Source: Papio anubis
Taxonomy: Eukaryota; Chordata; Mammalia; Primates; Cercopithecidae
Length of the DNA: 64,000 nt
Direction of reading: 5' to 3'
Assembly: GCF_008728515.1 (NCBI RefSeq)
Contig: NC_044989.1
Location: 80,749,754-80,813,753, forward strand
This document shows positions 21,624 to 33,300 of the stretch, piece by piece. The notes below the pieces were generated by a model. It saw only the letters and a program-made list of their open reading frames with translations. It made no database searches and was not told the DNA's origin. Numbering within the stretch: position 1 is the stretch's first letter; each line of letters begins with the position of its first letter. Position numbers and translations under genes: made by a program.

Positions 21624-21794
21624 CTAGCCTGGCGAGGTGGCAGGCGCCTGTAGTCCCAGCTACTCGGGAGGCTGAGGCAGGAGAATGGCGTAAACCCGGG
21701 AGGCGGAGCTTGCAGTGAGCTGAGATCCGGCCACTGCACTCCAGCCTGGGTGACACAGCGAGACTCCGTCTGAAAAAAAAAAAAAAAAAAATGA

Positions 21795-22380
21795 ATTATA
21801 AAGGAATGGTTGCTTGGTCCCCAAAAGATCCTTTCTTAGTTTGTCACTTTGCATGTTTAGCGAATACTGGCATGATTTATTATTTAATAGATTGTGGAAA
21901 TATGCCATATCTTGAAATGATAGTCAATGAATACTGTAAAAGATCTCAGGAGAACTATGTGCTTCATTTAATTAAACTATTTATTTGAGTTTATTGTAAG
22001 ACAAATGTATCTTCAGTTGCTTCCATCACATGGAGTACCAGGCAATGAAGATATTTTTAATTTCTTCCTGACCATATATGATCCCCCAACTGTAATTTCC
22101 TTCCAATTATGTCAGGTCAAGAGATTAGTTTAAAAAAAATAAAGGTTTCATAAAAGATGTTTCTTTTGGGGAAGTAGATTCGTTACATCTAGTAGGACAG
22201 TACACATATCAGTGCTTGAGAAGACTAAACCTCCTAAATGAGTGTTCAGGAGGTTTAGATGTGAGTATGTCTTCCCCAAGAAACCTAGTTCATCTTGTTC
22301 CACGAAAATGCTCAGGTCCTAGAGCATCTTTATCATGGCCAGAGCTACCTTGCTCATCAATCATTAACATTTCACCTCCA
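21795..22380. other. Intronic sequence with an 11-bp hairpin
   Basis: No gene. CTAAACCTCCT at 22225-22235 pairs perfectly with AGGAGGTTTAG at 22248-22258 around a 12-nt loop; no other structure is recognised. Confidence 0.55.
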
Positions 22381-22455
22381 TTTAGATTTAGATTTGGATT
22401 TGGATTTGGATTTAGATTTAGATTTAGATTTAGATTCAGATTTAGATTTAGATTC
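22381..22455 (+). repeat. Hexanucleotide microsatellite (TTTAGA/TTTGGA)n
   Basis: About 12 hexamer units with TTTAGA and TTTGGA variants in blocks and one TTCAGA unit. Open in several frames (FRFRFG, DLDLDL), which is a by-product of the 6-bp period. Confidence 0.95.
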
Positions 22456-22839
22456 TCCATTTAGATTCTCAGGCCCCTGATAAATAGCAAAGTAGGTACT
22501 GGGGGTAGGGAAGGAGGTAATTTTCAAGCAATAATGAGCAAAATTCTGCCATGACAATATAAGACTGGATAAAACAGCCCAAGAACTACTACCGTTTTCT
22601 AACTTAAAGGAGTTATATGGTAGCTTGGCATAAGTATGTGAAATTGTCTTCTGTTGTCAAATATCAGACATACCACACAGGTTAGAATCTTGTTAACTAT
22701 TCTCTCCTTTCTACTACAACCTATGCTACCATGTGTCCATTTGAATCATATACATTTAAATTTTAAAAATGTCTATAACACAAAGATCACATGTCCCTTA
22801 ATTGAGGTTCTTTACTCCTTTATGCCACTGTGAGAATAA

Positions 22840-23060
22840 CTCTGAAAAAGTAGTTAGGAGACAGATGTTCTAGACCTGCCTCTGCCTCTAACATATTTAC
22901 CGCATGAGCTCATAACAGGAGCATCTATATCATTACAAAACAATGATTATGCACCACTTCTACTTTTCGCACTGAGCTTTTGCCAAGATCGAATGAGATA
23001 ACCCAGGTGAAAGTGCTTTATAAACTCTAATGGCATTATGCTTTGAAAATGTGACATTAT
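22840..23060 (+). repeat. MIR SINE, sense
   Basis: CTAGACCTGCCTCTGCCTC early and GAATGAGATAACCCAGGTGA with AAAGTGCTTTATAAACTC late match the MIR layout. Confidence 0.6.
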
Positions 23061-23064
23061 TTAG

Positions 23065-24390
23065 TGCCCTGGAGCAGCAAGGTACTAAATAATATCTTAG
23101 TGGCTTGAATTAATACAGCTGCCAAAAGAGCCTAATTTAGGAAATTGCTTAAATGTGAAAAAAAAAAAACCCCTCATTCCATATGTATTGTTCACTGACA
23201 CAGGCTCTCTGTGCTCCAGGTTTCAGGAGATACGTTAATACAGCCAAAGGAGGGAGGCGGTTGCCAGAGTAAATGGAGGTAAATGAGAGAACCAGAGTTT
23301 GCCCCTGAGAATTTGGGTAAAGCAGTTAACCACTCACAACTGAGCCTCTTTCAGAACTTCTTCTTCTTAACTTTCAACTAATGAGTCCCTTACACTTCTT
23401 CAGTTGTGGCACCCTAACTTCAGGAGTACTCCTATCCAAATACCTTATTGAAAGAAACAAATAAGATAGAAATTAAAATGTCATCACAGGAGAATATCAG
23501 GGGATGGAATTCTAGAAGGGAGTGCACATGTAGGAGGGAGCTGGTGGGTGAAGATGGGAATATACTACAGAGGAGAGGAAGGGGGTGGATGTAATGAAGG
23601 TGCTTGATTTGAAAAGTCTTTTTGTCCAATGCCATCATAACCAAATCACTCACCCACTGGAAGTATAACTAGAAAAGATCATGAGTCATATGGCCTCCAT
23701 TTTCCCTCTTGCAAACAGAGTGCATCTTTAGGGTGGTGTGGATTTGTGGAGATAGAATTTTGAGGGGACAAAGGTACAAGTAAACACAAACAATATTACC
23801 AGTGTTGTGAGGATTGTGAAAACAAATGGGATAAGGAGTTTCCGGGGGAGTTTTAGAAGAGAAGTCTTAGGGAGGTTAGCATTTCTGTAGTTCAAATATT
23901 TGAATACATGACTTGATCATGTGCAGAATGACAGGGAAATATATTTCCAATACAGCATGTGGAAGATTTTTTTTGTAATAAATAGAGCTGTTCTTTCGAA
24001 GTGATAAAGTCTAGATAGCTGTTTCTCAAACTCGGGTGCTAAAGCTGCTGGTCTGGGCCCATACTCTGGCATTGAGGGTCTAGATCGCCCTTGCTACTCA
24101 CCAGAGGGCTTCAGTTGTTTGCCAGAAGATCTGCTGTCCAGGGTGCTAGGTCAGGGATTGCTGCTCCAGATGGGAAGGTAGACAGAGAAGTGTGGGTGCT
24201 TCTTTCACCTCTAAACCACTGTAATACCTTGTACAGGGAGTGCAATTAGTGGTAGGATTCATGGTGTTTATTTGTCTGCCTCCCAATGTCCAGGGCACTG
24301 ATGTAGACAGGGTAAGGGCTAGTTTATCATGTGCTAGTTTACCACTGCAGTTTCTATATCAGTCAGGGGCCATTTGGCAATGAGTCTTCC
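23065..24390. other. Intronic sequence, no recognisable element
   Basis: No gene. An A run (23159-23169) and MIR-like or MER5-like short similarities (around 23320 and 24020) are too weak to call. Confidence 0.5.
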
Positions 24391-24394
24391 TAAT

Positions 24395-24880
24395 TGTAGC
24401 AGACATCCCTATATGCCTATCACATATCCATTCTCTCTTTTTTCCCTTAGTAATATCACTGTGCAGCCTGGCAATGTTCTCAGCCAGAGAGCAAAAATGT
24501 TGACTTTACAGATTCTCCTCCTGTTAGGAGAAGCCACCTGACATAGTTCTGGCCAATGAGATGTAAGCAGAAGCCGTCTGGGACAGATCGTTTTTCTGAT
24601 AAAAAGTCTGCATGCTCTTTTTGCTCTTCTCTTTTCCCCATCTTGCCTGGCATATGGGCGTAATGTCTGGAGGCTCAGCAATTCCTTTGTGATGATGAGG
24701 ACGAGAGCTACATTCTGAGGATGAAAGGGATGCCAGCTCGTCTCCCTTGGGCCACTGTACAAGCCCTGATTAGTCTTCTGAACAATTTCTTGCTATGTAA
24801 GAACAATAAGCATCATACTTATTAAGCTGCTCTTTACTGGGTTTTGTCTACACGCTGCCAGACACAGTCCTGACTGATAT
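24395..24880 (+). mobile_element. Degenerate MaLR (MLT1-like) LTR, sense
   Basis: AGTTCTGGCCAATGAGATGT, AAGCAGAAGCCGTCTGGGAC and the TCTTCTCTTTTCCCCATCTT-type block occur in the order of an old MLT1 LTR. The 3' end is poorly preserved. Confidence 0.5.
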
Positions 24881-24884
24881 TCTA

Positions 24885-27290
24885 GTGATCTTCATGCCTC
24901 AGGCAAGTAACCTCTTGTCACTTTAGTTTTAGGGAAACACCTCTCTCATCAGCAAAGATGCTCCATTATATATGATGAACTTTTCTATTTTTGTTCCCAC
25001 TGGACAACTTTTTCTTTCTTTTTTAAACTCTTATATAATTTTAAAAGTCTTGTTTTCCATGAACATTAAACTACCATTTTTACTTAGGTAGAACAATTTT
25101 TACTGCCCAGAGGTTAAAATTAATGATACCCCAAAAAAGTATTCCATGGTCTATATTGCTGGGTAAATACCACAGTCACATTGTTCATTTTTTTTTTTTT
25201 CCCAAAAAGATTCCATTTCTTAGCCTGTCCATTTCACTCTTCAAAATAATCACTGTCCTCCTGCTGGATCCCTCTTTATCCTTGGCAACTCTGTTATGTC
25301 AATTATATAATAGTTTGGCCCTTTTTGGCTTTTGTTTCACTTTGTTTCTTTTCTCTCTCTGCAAAGCAGCCTGCAGAGCAATAAGATAGGGAACATACCT
25401 GCTGGGCCTGATTTTCTTCTTGAAAGTAGCTTTGACCAATGGTTAGTGATAAAAGAAGTTGGTTCTCTATAGAAGCCAAAAACCAGGTAAGTGGATTTAA
25501 CCTCACATTGGCTCAAAGGTGACTAATGGACAGAAAATGGAATCTGTATTTGCTTTGAACATAAACAGGGGCAGCAAGACATGGTAAAAACATCATTATA
25601 CCTAGAGTGAGGTCACCAAGATTCCACACTGCTGATTCCAACTGCGAATCCTGCAGTCTCTTAGCCTCTCTGGATGGACCTTAGTTATAAAATGAGTGGG
25701 CTCCAAGATTTCTTCCAGCTCAAACATCCTGAGCTATTCTCATCGAATAATAAATATTTATTGTGTACCCATGATGGGCCAGGCACTGTACTGGTGGTGG
25801 AGATGTGGGGATGAACCATACAGAGAGAAGAAACCAGGGTTTGAGAGTGCAGAAATGGGAGAGAGCAGAAGGAAGAACTGTCATGGGAAAAAATAATACG
25901 GGGGGTGGGGGGAAATAGAAACAGTAACTAAAATGTGCCTGGCCATTTTAATGGCCAGGATCATTGCAGCCATCATTAATCTCACCACCCAGGGAACCTC
26001 CAAGTATTTTTGTCGACACCGTTCATTCAACACTTATCAGTCAGCTGTCTTAGGAAGTCTCTTTGGGGGCATTTTTCTTGTCTCTCAACTACTTTGAAAG
26101 CACTTAGAGGCCAGGTACTTGTGTATGGCTGAATCAAAATACATTTTGGTATCAAGTATAAAATAAACCAGGCAAGTGCTATGGATCTCCTCAAAAGGCT
26201 AGAGGCATAGCAAGGAGTCATATTAATATTTTTGGATCGAATTTAGCTCACTGGAAGGTAGGAAGGTAGGTAGGAGTATTAACTTCAGGCAGGCTAACCA
26301 CTCATAATCAAGCACAAGCTGGAAGTCATATGCACCCCTTGAGTAGTGCTTAAATTATAGCAAAGAAAAAGGTCAGTGAATGGTTATGATAGAAAACAGC
26401 AGTTTTCATTTAATTAGTTCATGATATCTGTTCCGTTCATCACCACAGATCCCTGAAGACTTACCTTTTACTTGCCTTGCCAGGAGGCATTCAAAATAGG
26501 TTTTATTTATTTTTATTTTTATTTTTTATTTTTTATTTTTAAGAAAGGAAGGAAAATAGTCAAAAGGGGAAGGAAAGGAATGAAAGAAGGTAGCATAATG
26601 TTCTGTAGATATATTTCAGCAATCTCATAGTCTATCTGTATTTGGTATTTACATTCATAGTGCCCCCTCCTTTTGTGCATCTCCAGAGGCCACGAAGTCT
26701 TTTCTATGTCCTCATCTCTGACAGTGTCTATCATAGAGCTGGGCACAAAGCAGATGCCTCTATAGACAGACTGAATTGACAGACAGATGGAACCAATTCT
26801 TCTTCCCTGCTCCCCAATTCCAAGTGGGACCAGTGATGTGTGGCAGAATATAGGAAAAAGGAGGATCTCATCAGTATCTTGATATTTCCTGATGCCTGCA
26901 TACTAAAGACAGAAGAATCAATATGACTTTTCTACTCAAAACCACCTATTTGGCACTCGAGCACTGAGAATAAAAGGCAGGGTCAGGATTCCTGGTCCCA
27001 AGGACTTGGACAAATTTATAACCTATTTGATTCACATAGGTAATAACATCAAATACTTACCTTCTAGATTGTCAACAGCTACTGCCTGACCCAGAACTGT
27101 GCTAAGAGAAGCCATCTCTAAAATTGATTTTCTTATTGAGACTTGGTAATATAGGGTGCTCTTGGAATGCAGGAGGGTCGAGGTGGTACTTATCTTTGCC
27201 TGTGACACTCAAAGCTAGATATAAATGGGGCTGCCTAACTTCTAGTCTTCATGAAGGTAGGCTCTGTGGGGGCAGACACTATGTCCTTCT
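24885..27290. other. Intronic sequence with low-complexity patches
   Basis: No gene. Contains a T run (25187-25200), a GGGGGGTGGGGGG run (about 25900) and TTTTA repeats (26503-26540). A TATTTATTGTGTACCCATGA / GGCCAGGCACTGTACTG block near 25750 resembles an old MIR/L2-class repeat I cannot name. Confidence 0.5.
26503..26540 (+). repeat. (TTTTA)n low-complexity repeat
   Basis: About seven TTTTA/TTTTTA units. Confidence 0.85.
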
Positions 27291-27299
27291 TGTTCATTC

Positions 27300-27480
27300 C
27301 TTAGCCTTGTGAACTGGGGAAACATCTATAGCCTTTTTGTGCCTTAGTTTTATCATCCAGAAAGTAAGGATACTATGAGTACCTATTCACAGGAGTGATG
27401 TGAAAATAAATTCAGTTAATGCTTACTTACAAAGTCCTTGGGACAGTGCCTGGCAAGGAGTAAGCCTTCTGTAGTCATTA
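27300..27480 (+). repeat. MIR SINE, sense
   Basis: CTTTTTGTGCCTTAGTTTTA, TCATCCAGAAAGTAAGGATA and GGACAGTGCCTGGCAAGGAG match the MIR 3' half. Confidence 0.75.
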
Positions 27481-27606
27481 ACCATTGCTTACTAGTATTT
27501 TAGGCTTGAAGAGTGTCTGGCATGTAATAGATATCAAAATATTTTTGCTAAATAAATATATGAATGAGGTCTGTCAGTGGTATCCTACATTTTTTCTTTC
27601 TTTCTC

Positions 27607-27905
27607 TTTTTTTTTTTTTTTGAGATGGAGTTTTGGTCTTGTCACCAAGGCTGGAGTGCAATGGCACAATCTAGGCTCACTGCAAGCTCTGCCACCCAGG
27701 TTCGAGCAATCCTCCTGCCTCAGCCTCCTGAATAGCCAGAATTACAGGTGCCCACCACTGCACCTGGCTAATTTTTGTATTTTTAGTAGAGACGGGGTTT
27801 CACCATGTTGGCCAGGCTGGTCTTGAACTCCTGATCCCTCAGGTGATCTACCCGCATGGGCCTCCCAAAGTGCTGGGATTACAGGCATGAGCCACTGTGC
27901 CTGGC
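27607..27905 (-). mobile_element. Alu (AluS-like), antisense
   Basis: Full-length reverse Alu with poly(T) start, GCTAATTTTTGTATTTTTAG linker and CAAAGTGCTGGGATTACAGG. An extra CCTCA insertion lies after CTCCTGAT (about 27831). Confidence 0.94.
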
Positions 27906-28312
27906 TAATATTCTAATTTATGTTTAGCTTGTGCATTCCTTAAATAATTTCTGAAAAAGTATGTATTTCCTTGTATATCTTTAAGTAGATATATAAAATG
28001 TTATATCTCAAGTCTAACCAGTTGCACAAGATGCACTTTCTAGTATATTGAATATGTTAACATTGTAAAATAAAACTCTTACATCACTCTTTTGAAATAT
28101 AACAAATGGAACAGAAATATCACTGTCACCCATTAAAACAAAACATGAAGATGGACTTTATAACATTTTCAAATATTGCTTCATTCTTTTTCCTTTTTGC
28201 ATTGGAGTTTCCATTCTATCCTATCACAGAAATTGATACTAAAACAATATATTTTTAGAATTGAACATTTTTATTGATTTTTTAAAACTCCATTACTATA
28301 GGCTCACTAATG

Positions 28313-28347
<35 letters not shown>
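28313..28347 (+). repeat. Poly(A) tract, 35 A
   Basis: An uninterrupted A run with no recognisable retroelement directly upstream; the monomer downstream has its own A-rich tail. Confidence 0.95.
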
Positions 28348-28348
<1 letters not shown>

Positions 28349-28357
28349 ACCTTGTTG

Positions 28358-28503
28358 GCTTCTGAGTGTGATGGCTCAAACCTGTAATCGCCAGCAGTTT
28401 GGGAGGCCGAGGTAGGAGTATTACTTGAGTTCAGGAGTTCAAGAACAGCCTGGGCAACATGGCAGGACCCTGTCTCTAAAATAAATAAAAAACTAAATAA
28501 ATA
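28358..28503 (+). mobile_element. Free left Alu monomer (FLAM-like), sense
   Basis: TGTGATGGCTCAAACCTGTA, AGTTTGGGAGGCCGAGGTAG and ACAGCCTGGGCAACATGGCA, then an A-rich AAATAAATAAA tail without a second arm. Confidence 0.78.
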
Positions 28504-28539
28504 AGTCCTTCTATCCGTATCAAATTGGATTGATATCAT

Positions 28540-29390
28540 TATTAAAAATAAAGTGGCGATATGTGTTTAAGTGAATTTTAGGACTCTATTTGGTTCTACT
28601 GAGCTTTTTGTCTACATTTATGCCAATAATACACTGTCTGATATAGTTTGGATCTGTATCCTCATCTAAACTCATGTTCACTTGTAATCCCCAATGTTGG
28701 AGGTGGAGTCTGGTGGGAGGTGATTGGATCATGGGGATGGATCCTTCATGAATGGGTTTAGCACCATCCCTTTGGTGCTGTTCTCATGATAAGAATTCAC
28801 ATGAGATCTGATTGTTTAAAAGTGTGAGCACCTCCCCCTCTTCCTCCTGCTCTGGTCATGTAAGACAGGCCTGCTTCCCCTTCACCTTCCACCATAATTG
28901 TAAGTTTCCTGAGGCCTCCCTAGAAGCAGATGCCACTATGCTTCCTCTAGAGTCTATGGAACCATGAGCCAATTAAACCTCTTCTCTTTATAAATTACTC
29001 AGTCTCAGGTATTTCTTTATAGTAGTACAAGAATGGACTAATACACTGTCTTAATTATTGTAGCATTTCACTAAATTATGAAATCTGATGGAGTAAATCT
29101 TCCAACCTAATTTTTCTTCAACATAATCTTGACTCTTCTTTTTTCATATATTTCCATATCAATTTAGAATCAGATTGTTAATTTTTACCAGAAACACAGC
29201 TATTGTGATTTTGATTGGAATTATATTTAATTTGTCAGTAAATTTGGGGATAAGTAACATCTTAATGAAATTGAATTTCCTTATCTATTGCCATTAGATA
29301 GTTCTCCATTTATTTACATCTTTAATTCCTTTTAGCAAAATTTTATAGTTTCTAATGTAGTAGTCTTAAACACCTCTCACTAAATTTATT
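28540..29390 (-). mobile_element. Old L1 (L1M) ORF2 fragment, antisense, split by an MST LTR
   Basis: 28540-28638 and 29051-29390 are colinear on antisense L1 ORF2: GAGCTTTTTGTCTACATTTA then TTAATTATTGTAGCATTTCA, AATTTGTCAGTAAATTTGGG and CTCCATTTATTTACATCTTT. Heavily mutated; no protein. Confidence 0.75.
28639..29045 (+). mobile_element. MST-type MaLR solo LTR, sense
   Basis: Starts TGATATAGTTTGGATCTGTA, has GGTGGGAGGTGATTGGATCA, ACATGAGATCTGATTGTTTA and GCCAATTAAACCTCTTCTCT, and ends CTAATACA. It is flanked by CTGTC at 28634-28638 and 29046-29050, an exact 5-bp target duplication inside the old L1. Confidence 0.93.
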
Positions 29391-29394
29391 CCTT

Positions 29395-32108
29395 TTTTTT
29401 TTATCGTTTTGAAGGGATTGGAAGAGGTAGTGAAACAAAATACTTAAATTGATACTTAATTTTTTTCCGGTGAACCGTAAGTTTATATATGCTGAAAAGT
29501 TCATTGTACATTGAGCTATTTCTATGATAAGTAATATACAACCGATCAAAATTATTAACCATTTCTGATGGATAATTGTGACATAACGTGTATTTTTTGA
29601 AGACACATATTATAGAGAGATGGAGGTGGCTATTAGGGTACTTTGATTAAAATCACTGTCTAATTATCCCTTTTGGTAGTACTTGAGGATTTTCTACACC
29701 TCAGAGCAGTATATTTTAGTAAGATATAGAATAGGTGAGAATTGTGCCTTTATTTTGTAAAATGGGAGAGTGGTAAGTGTGAAAGTGGAAAAGGAGAACT
29801 TCAACCACAGGAGCATCTCAGATGAATTTTAGGTCACAATCCTAATGGAGTTTGAGGATCTAGCAATTGTTTTATTAAAACTGTCTTGACAGTGTACTCT
29901 ATGATTAGTCCCTGCATATGCTTAGGGGGTACATGTAAGTGGCCCTGCTTACAAACCACTTCTCTAGAACAGAAATGCAAGTGAATCAGAAGGGTGACAT
30001 TTGCAAATGTTTTATTTTTTTTTTAAATGAAGTTGAAGTTAATCTATAATGATAGTGTTTTGACTTGCTTTCTGATAAGATTTCTCATGTCATGGTGATC
30101 TATGCATAACCTGGAGTTTGTCACTCTAAACCATTAACTTGAATATGCTACTGTTAATGTTCTATTGATACTTGCTATTATTATTAATTTGTGTTTATTA
30201 GTAATTAATTATTGAACTGATTATCAATTTTTTAAAAATAGCTGATTTGCCAGAACTTGATTTTTACCCTGGGAATGGATGGTATGCACTGATATCATAT
30301 GAACAAGGTCCTCGCATTTTTTTCTCCCAGCTGGCCTTCATTGCCTCCAGTCCCTTTATTTTGTTCTCCCATTAAGAGCTGTGTAATACCAATTTTGGGG
30401 GCTACAAATTGGTTTTCTAGCAGATGGAACATCAACCTGAAGAGGTAATGGGTCTTTATTACTCAAACTAGGTCAAATATTCAGGCCTTCTCGGTAAATC
30501 ACAAGAATTATCTGAGAGTCCCCTTGAGGAAATAGAAATGCATTTCTTAATAGTAATAAGTGGTTAAAAATTAAACAACAACAATAACTTTACTTGATCC
30601 TCACTTGGGCCACACCATTATATTAGTTTTTAATCAGCATGGGTGCAAAATGGATTGTGGTTCACTGGATTCTGAATATATAACGACAAACACTATCATT
30701 CTTGTTTCATAAAGTGAAGGTAATCCTAAGGAGTATAACTAAAGTAAATGTTCAGAAACTAGATGTAGTTTCTTAAATAGTCTATTCTTATTTCTAAGAC
30801 CACACATCAATAGTTTGACTTCCATTTGGGTGACACATAGTGCCAGTTCCCAAAAAAGGACATTTTAAAAATCATGGCATGACACGGTCACAACTAGAAA
30901 GATACAGCAGGATTAGTAGCTGCGATGAACAGCGAGGTGCAAGGGATGGTTTCTGGAGGCCTGGCCTGAACTCCATCTGTTATTTATTATGTGTGTCACC
31001 TGTTGGGGAAATATAATTAAGAACAAACTCTCTTCCTTTCCCCCAAAACCTCTCCATGAAGGTGAAAGAGGAAGAAAATGGTTTCATTGTTGAATAAGTA
31101 CTAAACAAGAATATGATGTGCATCACAGATCGCCTACTAAGAGATTGCAAAGACACAAGGAAATCTCACCTTTTTAAAAAGCCAAACAGATGCAACCCAT
31201 TCCATACATGTTCTTAAGATAAACAACAACTAGTCCTCTAGTAAGAGGACTTGACAGCACCATTTGTCACAAACAGTTCAACCTGAATTCACTTGGTAAT
31301 TAGGGTGACCATCTGTTTTAGCTAATTGGCTTTATCTCAGAGAAAAATAAACTCTTATCTTTATGACATGAGGCAGTTTTGCAGCTTGGAGGAAAGAACC
31401 TGATGAAGTTAGGTTCCTACCCCTGCCACAGAACTGGTTGCTGAGGATGCTTTTTTCCTTGATTACATTTCAAAGAGATAGTTCCCAGGTCCTTGAGAAA
31501 GACACTCCTCCGTTATAAAGCTGGCAAGAGGCGTATTTAACTTTGAAAAAGATTTACATACATTTCAAAGAGGCGGAAAAATAATTTACAAGTTTTCTAA
31601 AGCAAGAAAAAGGATGAGGGAGAGGTCTCTTTTCTATTTTCAACAGAGATAATTATTTACTTTTTCTTCTTTGATTTGTGCTTACCCTTACACATCTTAG
31701 GAAACCACTCAATCTTCTTGAATCTTTTTTCTCATCCGTGAAAGGGGAGTAATAACACTCTTAATTATTTCACGTCACACAGGGTCTAAGAAAAGTGTGC
31801 AAAACTCACTTGTCATTTTAGATGCTGAAATTACTAGAAATGAGATATCTTTACTGGTTAGTACATGAAACTAATATTTAAGTAGAATCTAACATTTAAG
31901 TGGAAACTTAACATTTTTAAAAGAGTCCGTCTCTACAAGGCCAAGATTCTTTTCGCAACAAAAATGTGTCAGCTCTACATTTATCGGTTGAATATTTACT
32001 CTCTCTCATGTCTTACCCATAAGAACCAGTTTTCTGTAAATGTTGTGTACCAGTTCTCTTGTTATCAGTGTGTTCTTGTTCCATTATAGTGTTAACAATA
32101 AATGTTAG
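29395..32108. other. Repeat-poor intronic stretch, part 1
   Basis: No gene and no recognisable transposon in 2.7 kb. At 31232-31251 AGTCCTCT pairs with AGAGGACT around AGTA. GATA-type (CTTATCTTT, TTTATCTCAG) and TAATTA-type motifs cluster at 31290-31370. Confidence 0.55.
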
Positions 32109-32302
32109 GAACTGGGCATGGTGGTGCATGCCTGTAATTCCGGCTAGTTGGGAGGCTGAGTCAAGAGGATTGCTTCAGCCCAGAAGTCTGAGGCTTAGAT
32201 TTGCTATATATCAGTCCAGTGAATTACCACTGCACAGTGGCATTCTAGTCTGGGCATCATAGCAAGACATTGTCTCAAAAAAAAAAAAAAAAAAAAAAAA
32301 AG
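32109..32302 (+). mobile_element. 7SL-derived monomer (7SL pseudogene or fossil Alu monomer)
   Basis: The start (CTGGGCATGGTGGTGCATGC, GGGAGGCTGAG) is the 7SL/Alu 5' domain; a middle block GGCTTAGATTTGCTATATAT and the end AGTGAATTACCACTGCAC, CTGGGCATCATAGCAAGACA resemble 7SL more than an Alu arm (7SL has GTGAATAGCCACTGCAC near its 3' end). The 7SL S-domain is absent. A 26-nt poly(A) follows. Confidence 0.65.
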
Positions 32303-33079
32303 GTCACGGTAAATTCAAGCTGTTCTAACGTACTAATTCACCAGATATACTTATATTTTTTGGAAATTTTACTTTTACAAAGACATGTCCTAAATAATTA
32401 TTTTGGTTTAAAAAATTCTGCAAGATACATTTTAATACAAAAAATCAATATAAGTACAAGAAATTAATTTAGATACGATGAAAAACAAGCACAGAAATAT
32501 TTTTTCTTGGGAAATGCTTTTTAAAAACATTAAAAAGAAAAAAAATGATGCCATTGCTTGAATTCAGAGGTACTTCGATTTGACAGATTTGACATATCAT
32601 GAGATGAAGTACAAGCAAAGCAAAAATAACTAAAAATAGCTCCATGATAATGCTAAGTATAAGAATTAAATTGAAGATTGAAAAACTCAAAAATCTGAAG
32701 CATGCTACATGATTTTACCAGCTCTCTCAAATAAAGCCGGGCTTAGTAAATGCTCCGGTGACTGAAACAACACTAAGATTGTGCTTTGTTCTTCAGACAT
32801 GGAATTCATCACCTTCTTGGTGATGAATCATTCGTAAGGCCCTAATTATATAAACAATATGTCAAATCAAAGTTATCCTCCTCCATTTGCATGAAGATTT
32901 CTGTACTTAGAATTGAGTCCTGCCACATTCTTGTAATGGTGCGTCCATATGGATAGCAGGTATACACACCAATAAATAATGTGGCTAGTATGATTCTGGA
33001 AATTACAATACCAGTTAGAAATTATTCAGAATGGAATAAAATATTTAAAAGCCCTGCTATAAATCTTAGCCTGGAAATA

Positions 33080-33300
33080 AATTTTCATGAGACCAGTGAT
33101 TAACCCAACAGCAAAACGGAATTTGTATCAACCATTCATTAATCCCATTTCCCTTCTCCCAATACCATTAATTAAGTGTCTGCTCAATTCCCATTCCTGT
33201 GCTACACTTGTGTCGCTTACCCAATTACAGCTAATTTTCTTGCATGCAACGGGAGTGGTAATAGCCTCTAACAGTTGTTGAAATGTGGTTCCTAGCGTTT
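33080..33300. promoter_or_regulatory. Candidate conserved non-coding element
   Basis: Unique sequence with TAATCCC (OTX/PITX type), TTAATTAA, CAATTACAGCTAATTTTC and moderate GC in an AT-rich neighbourhood. Inference only; no alignment was available. Confidence 0.35.

Larger units (their letters stand above)
21171..21791 (+). mobile_element. AluY (Old World monkey AluYR-like), split by a gap and an L1
   Basis: Left end 21171-21216; continuation 21317-21414; right arm 21624-21772 and poly(A). The right arm has GAGATCCGGCCACTGCACTC and GGCGAGGTGGCAGGCGCC. The two interruptions are listed separately. Read across both, the Alu is colinear. Confidence 0.9.

Noticed and set aside
22216..22557. FRFRFG / DLDLDL / SKSKSK repeat proteins
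   Set aside because: All are translations of one hexanucleotide microsatellite.
32109..32302. Functional 7SL RNA gene
   Set aside because: The S-domain is missing, the ends are mutated and a poly(A) tail is present, so it is a retrocopy or fossil monomer.
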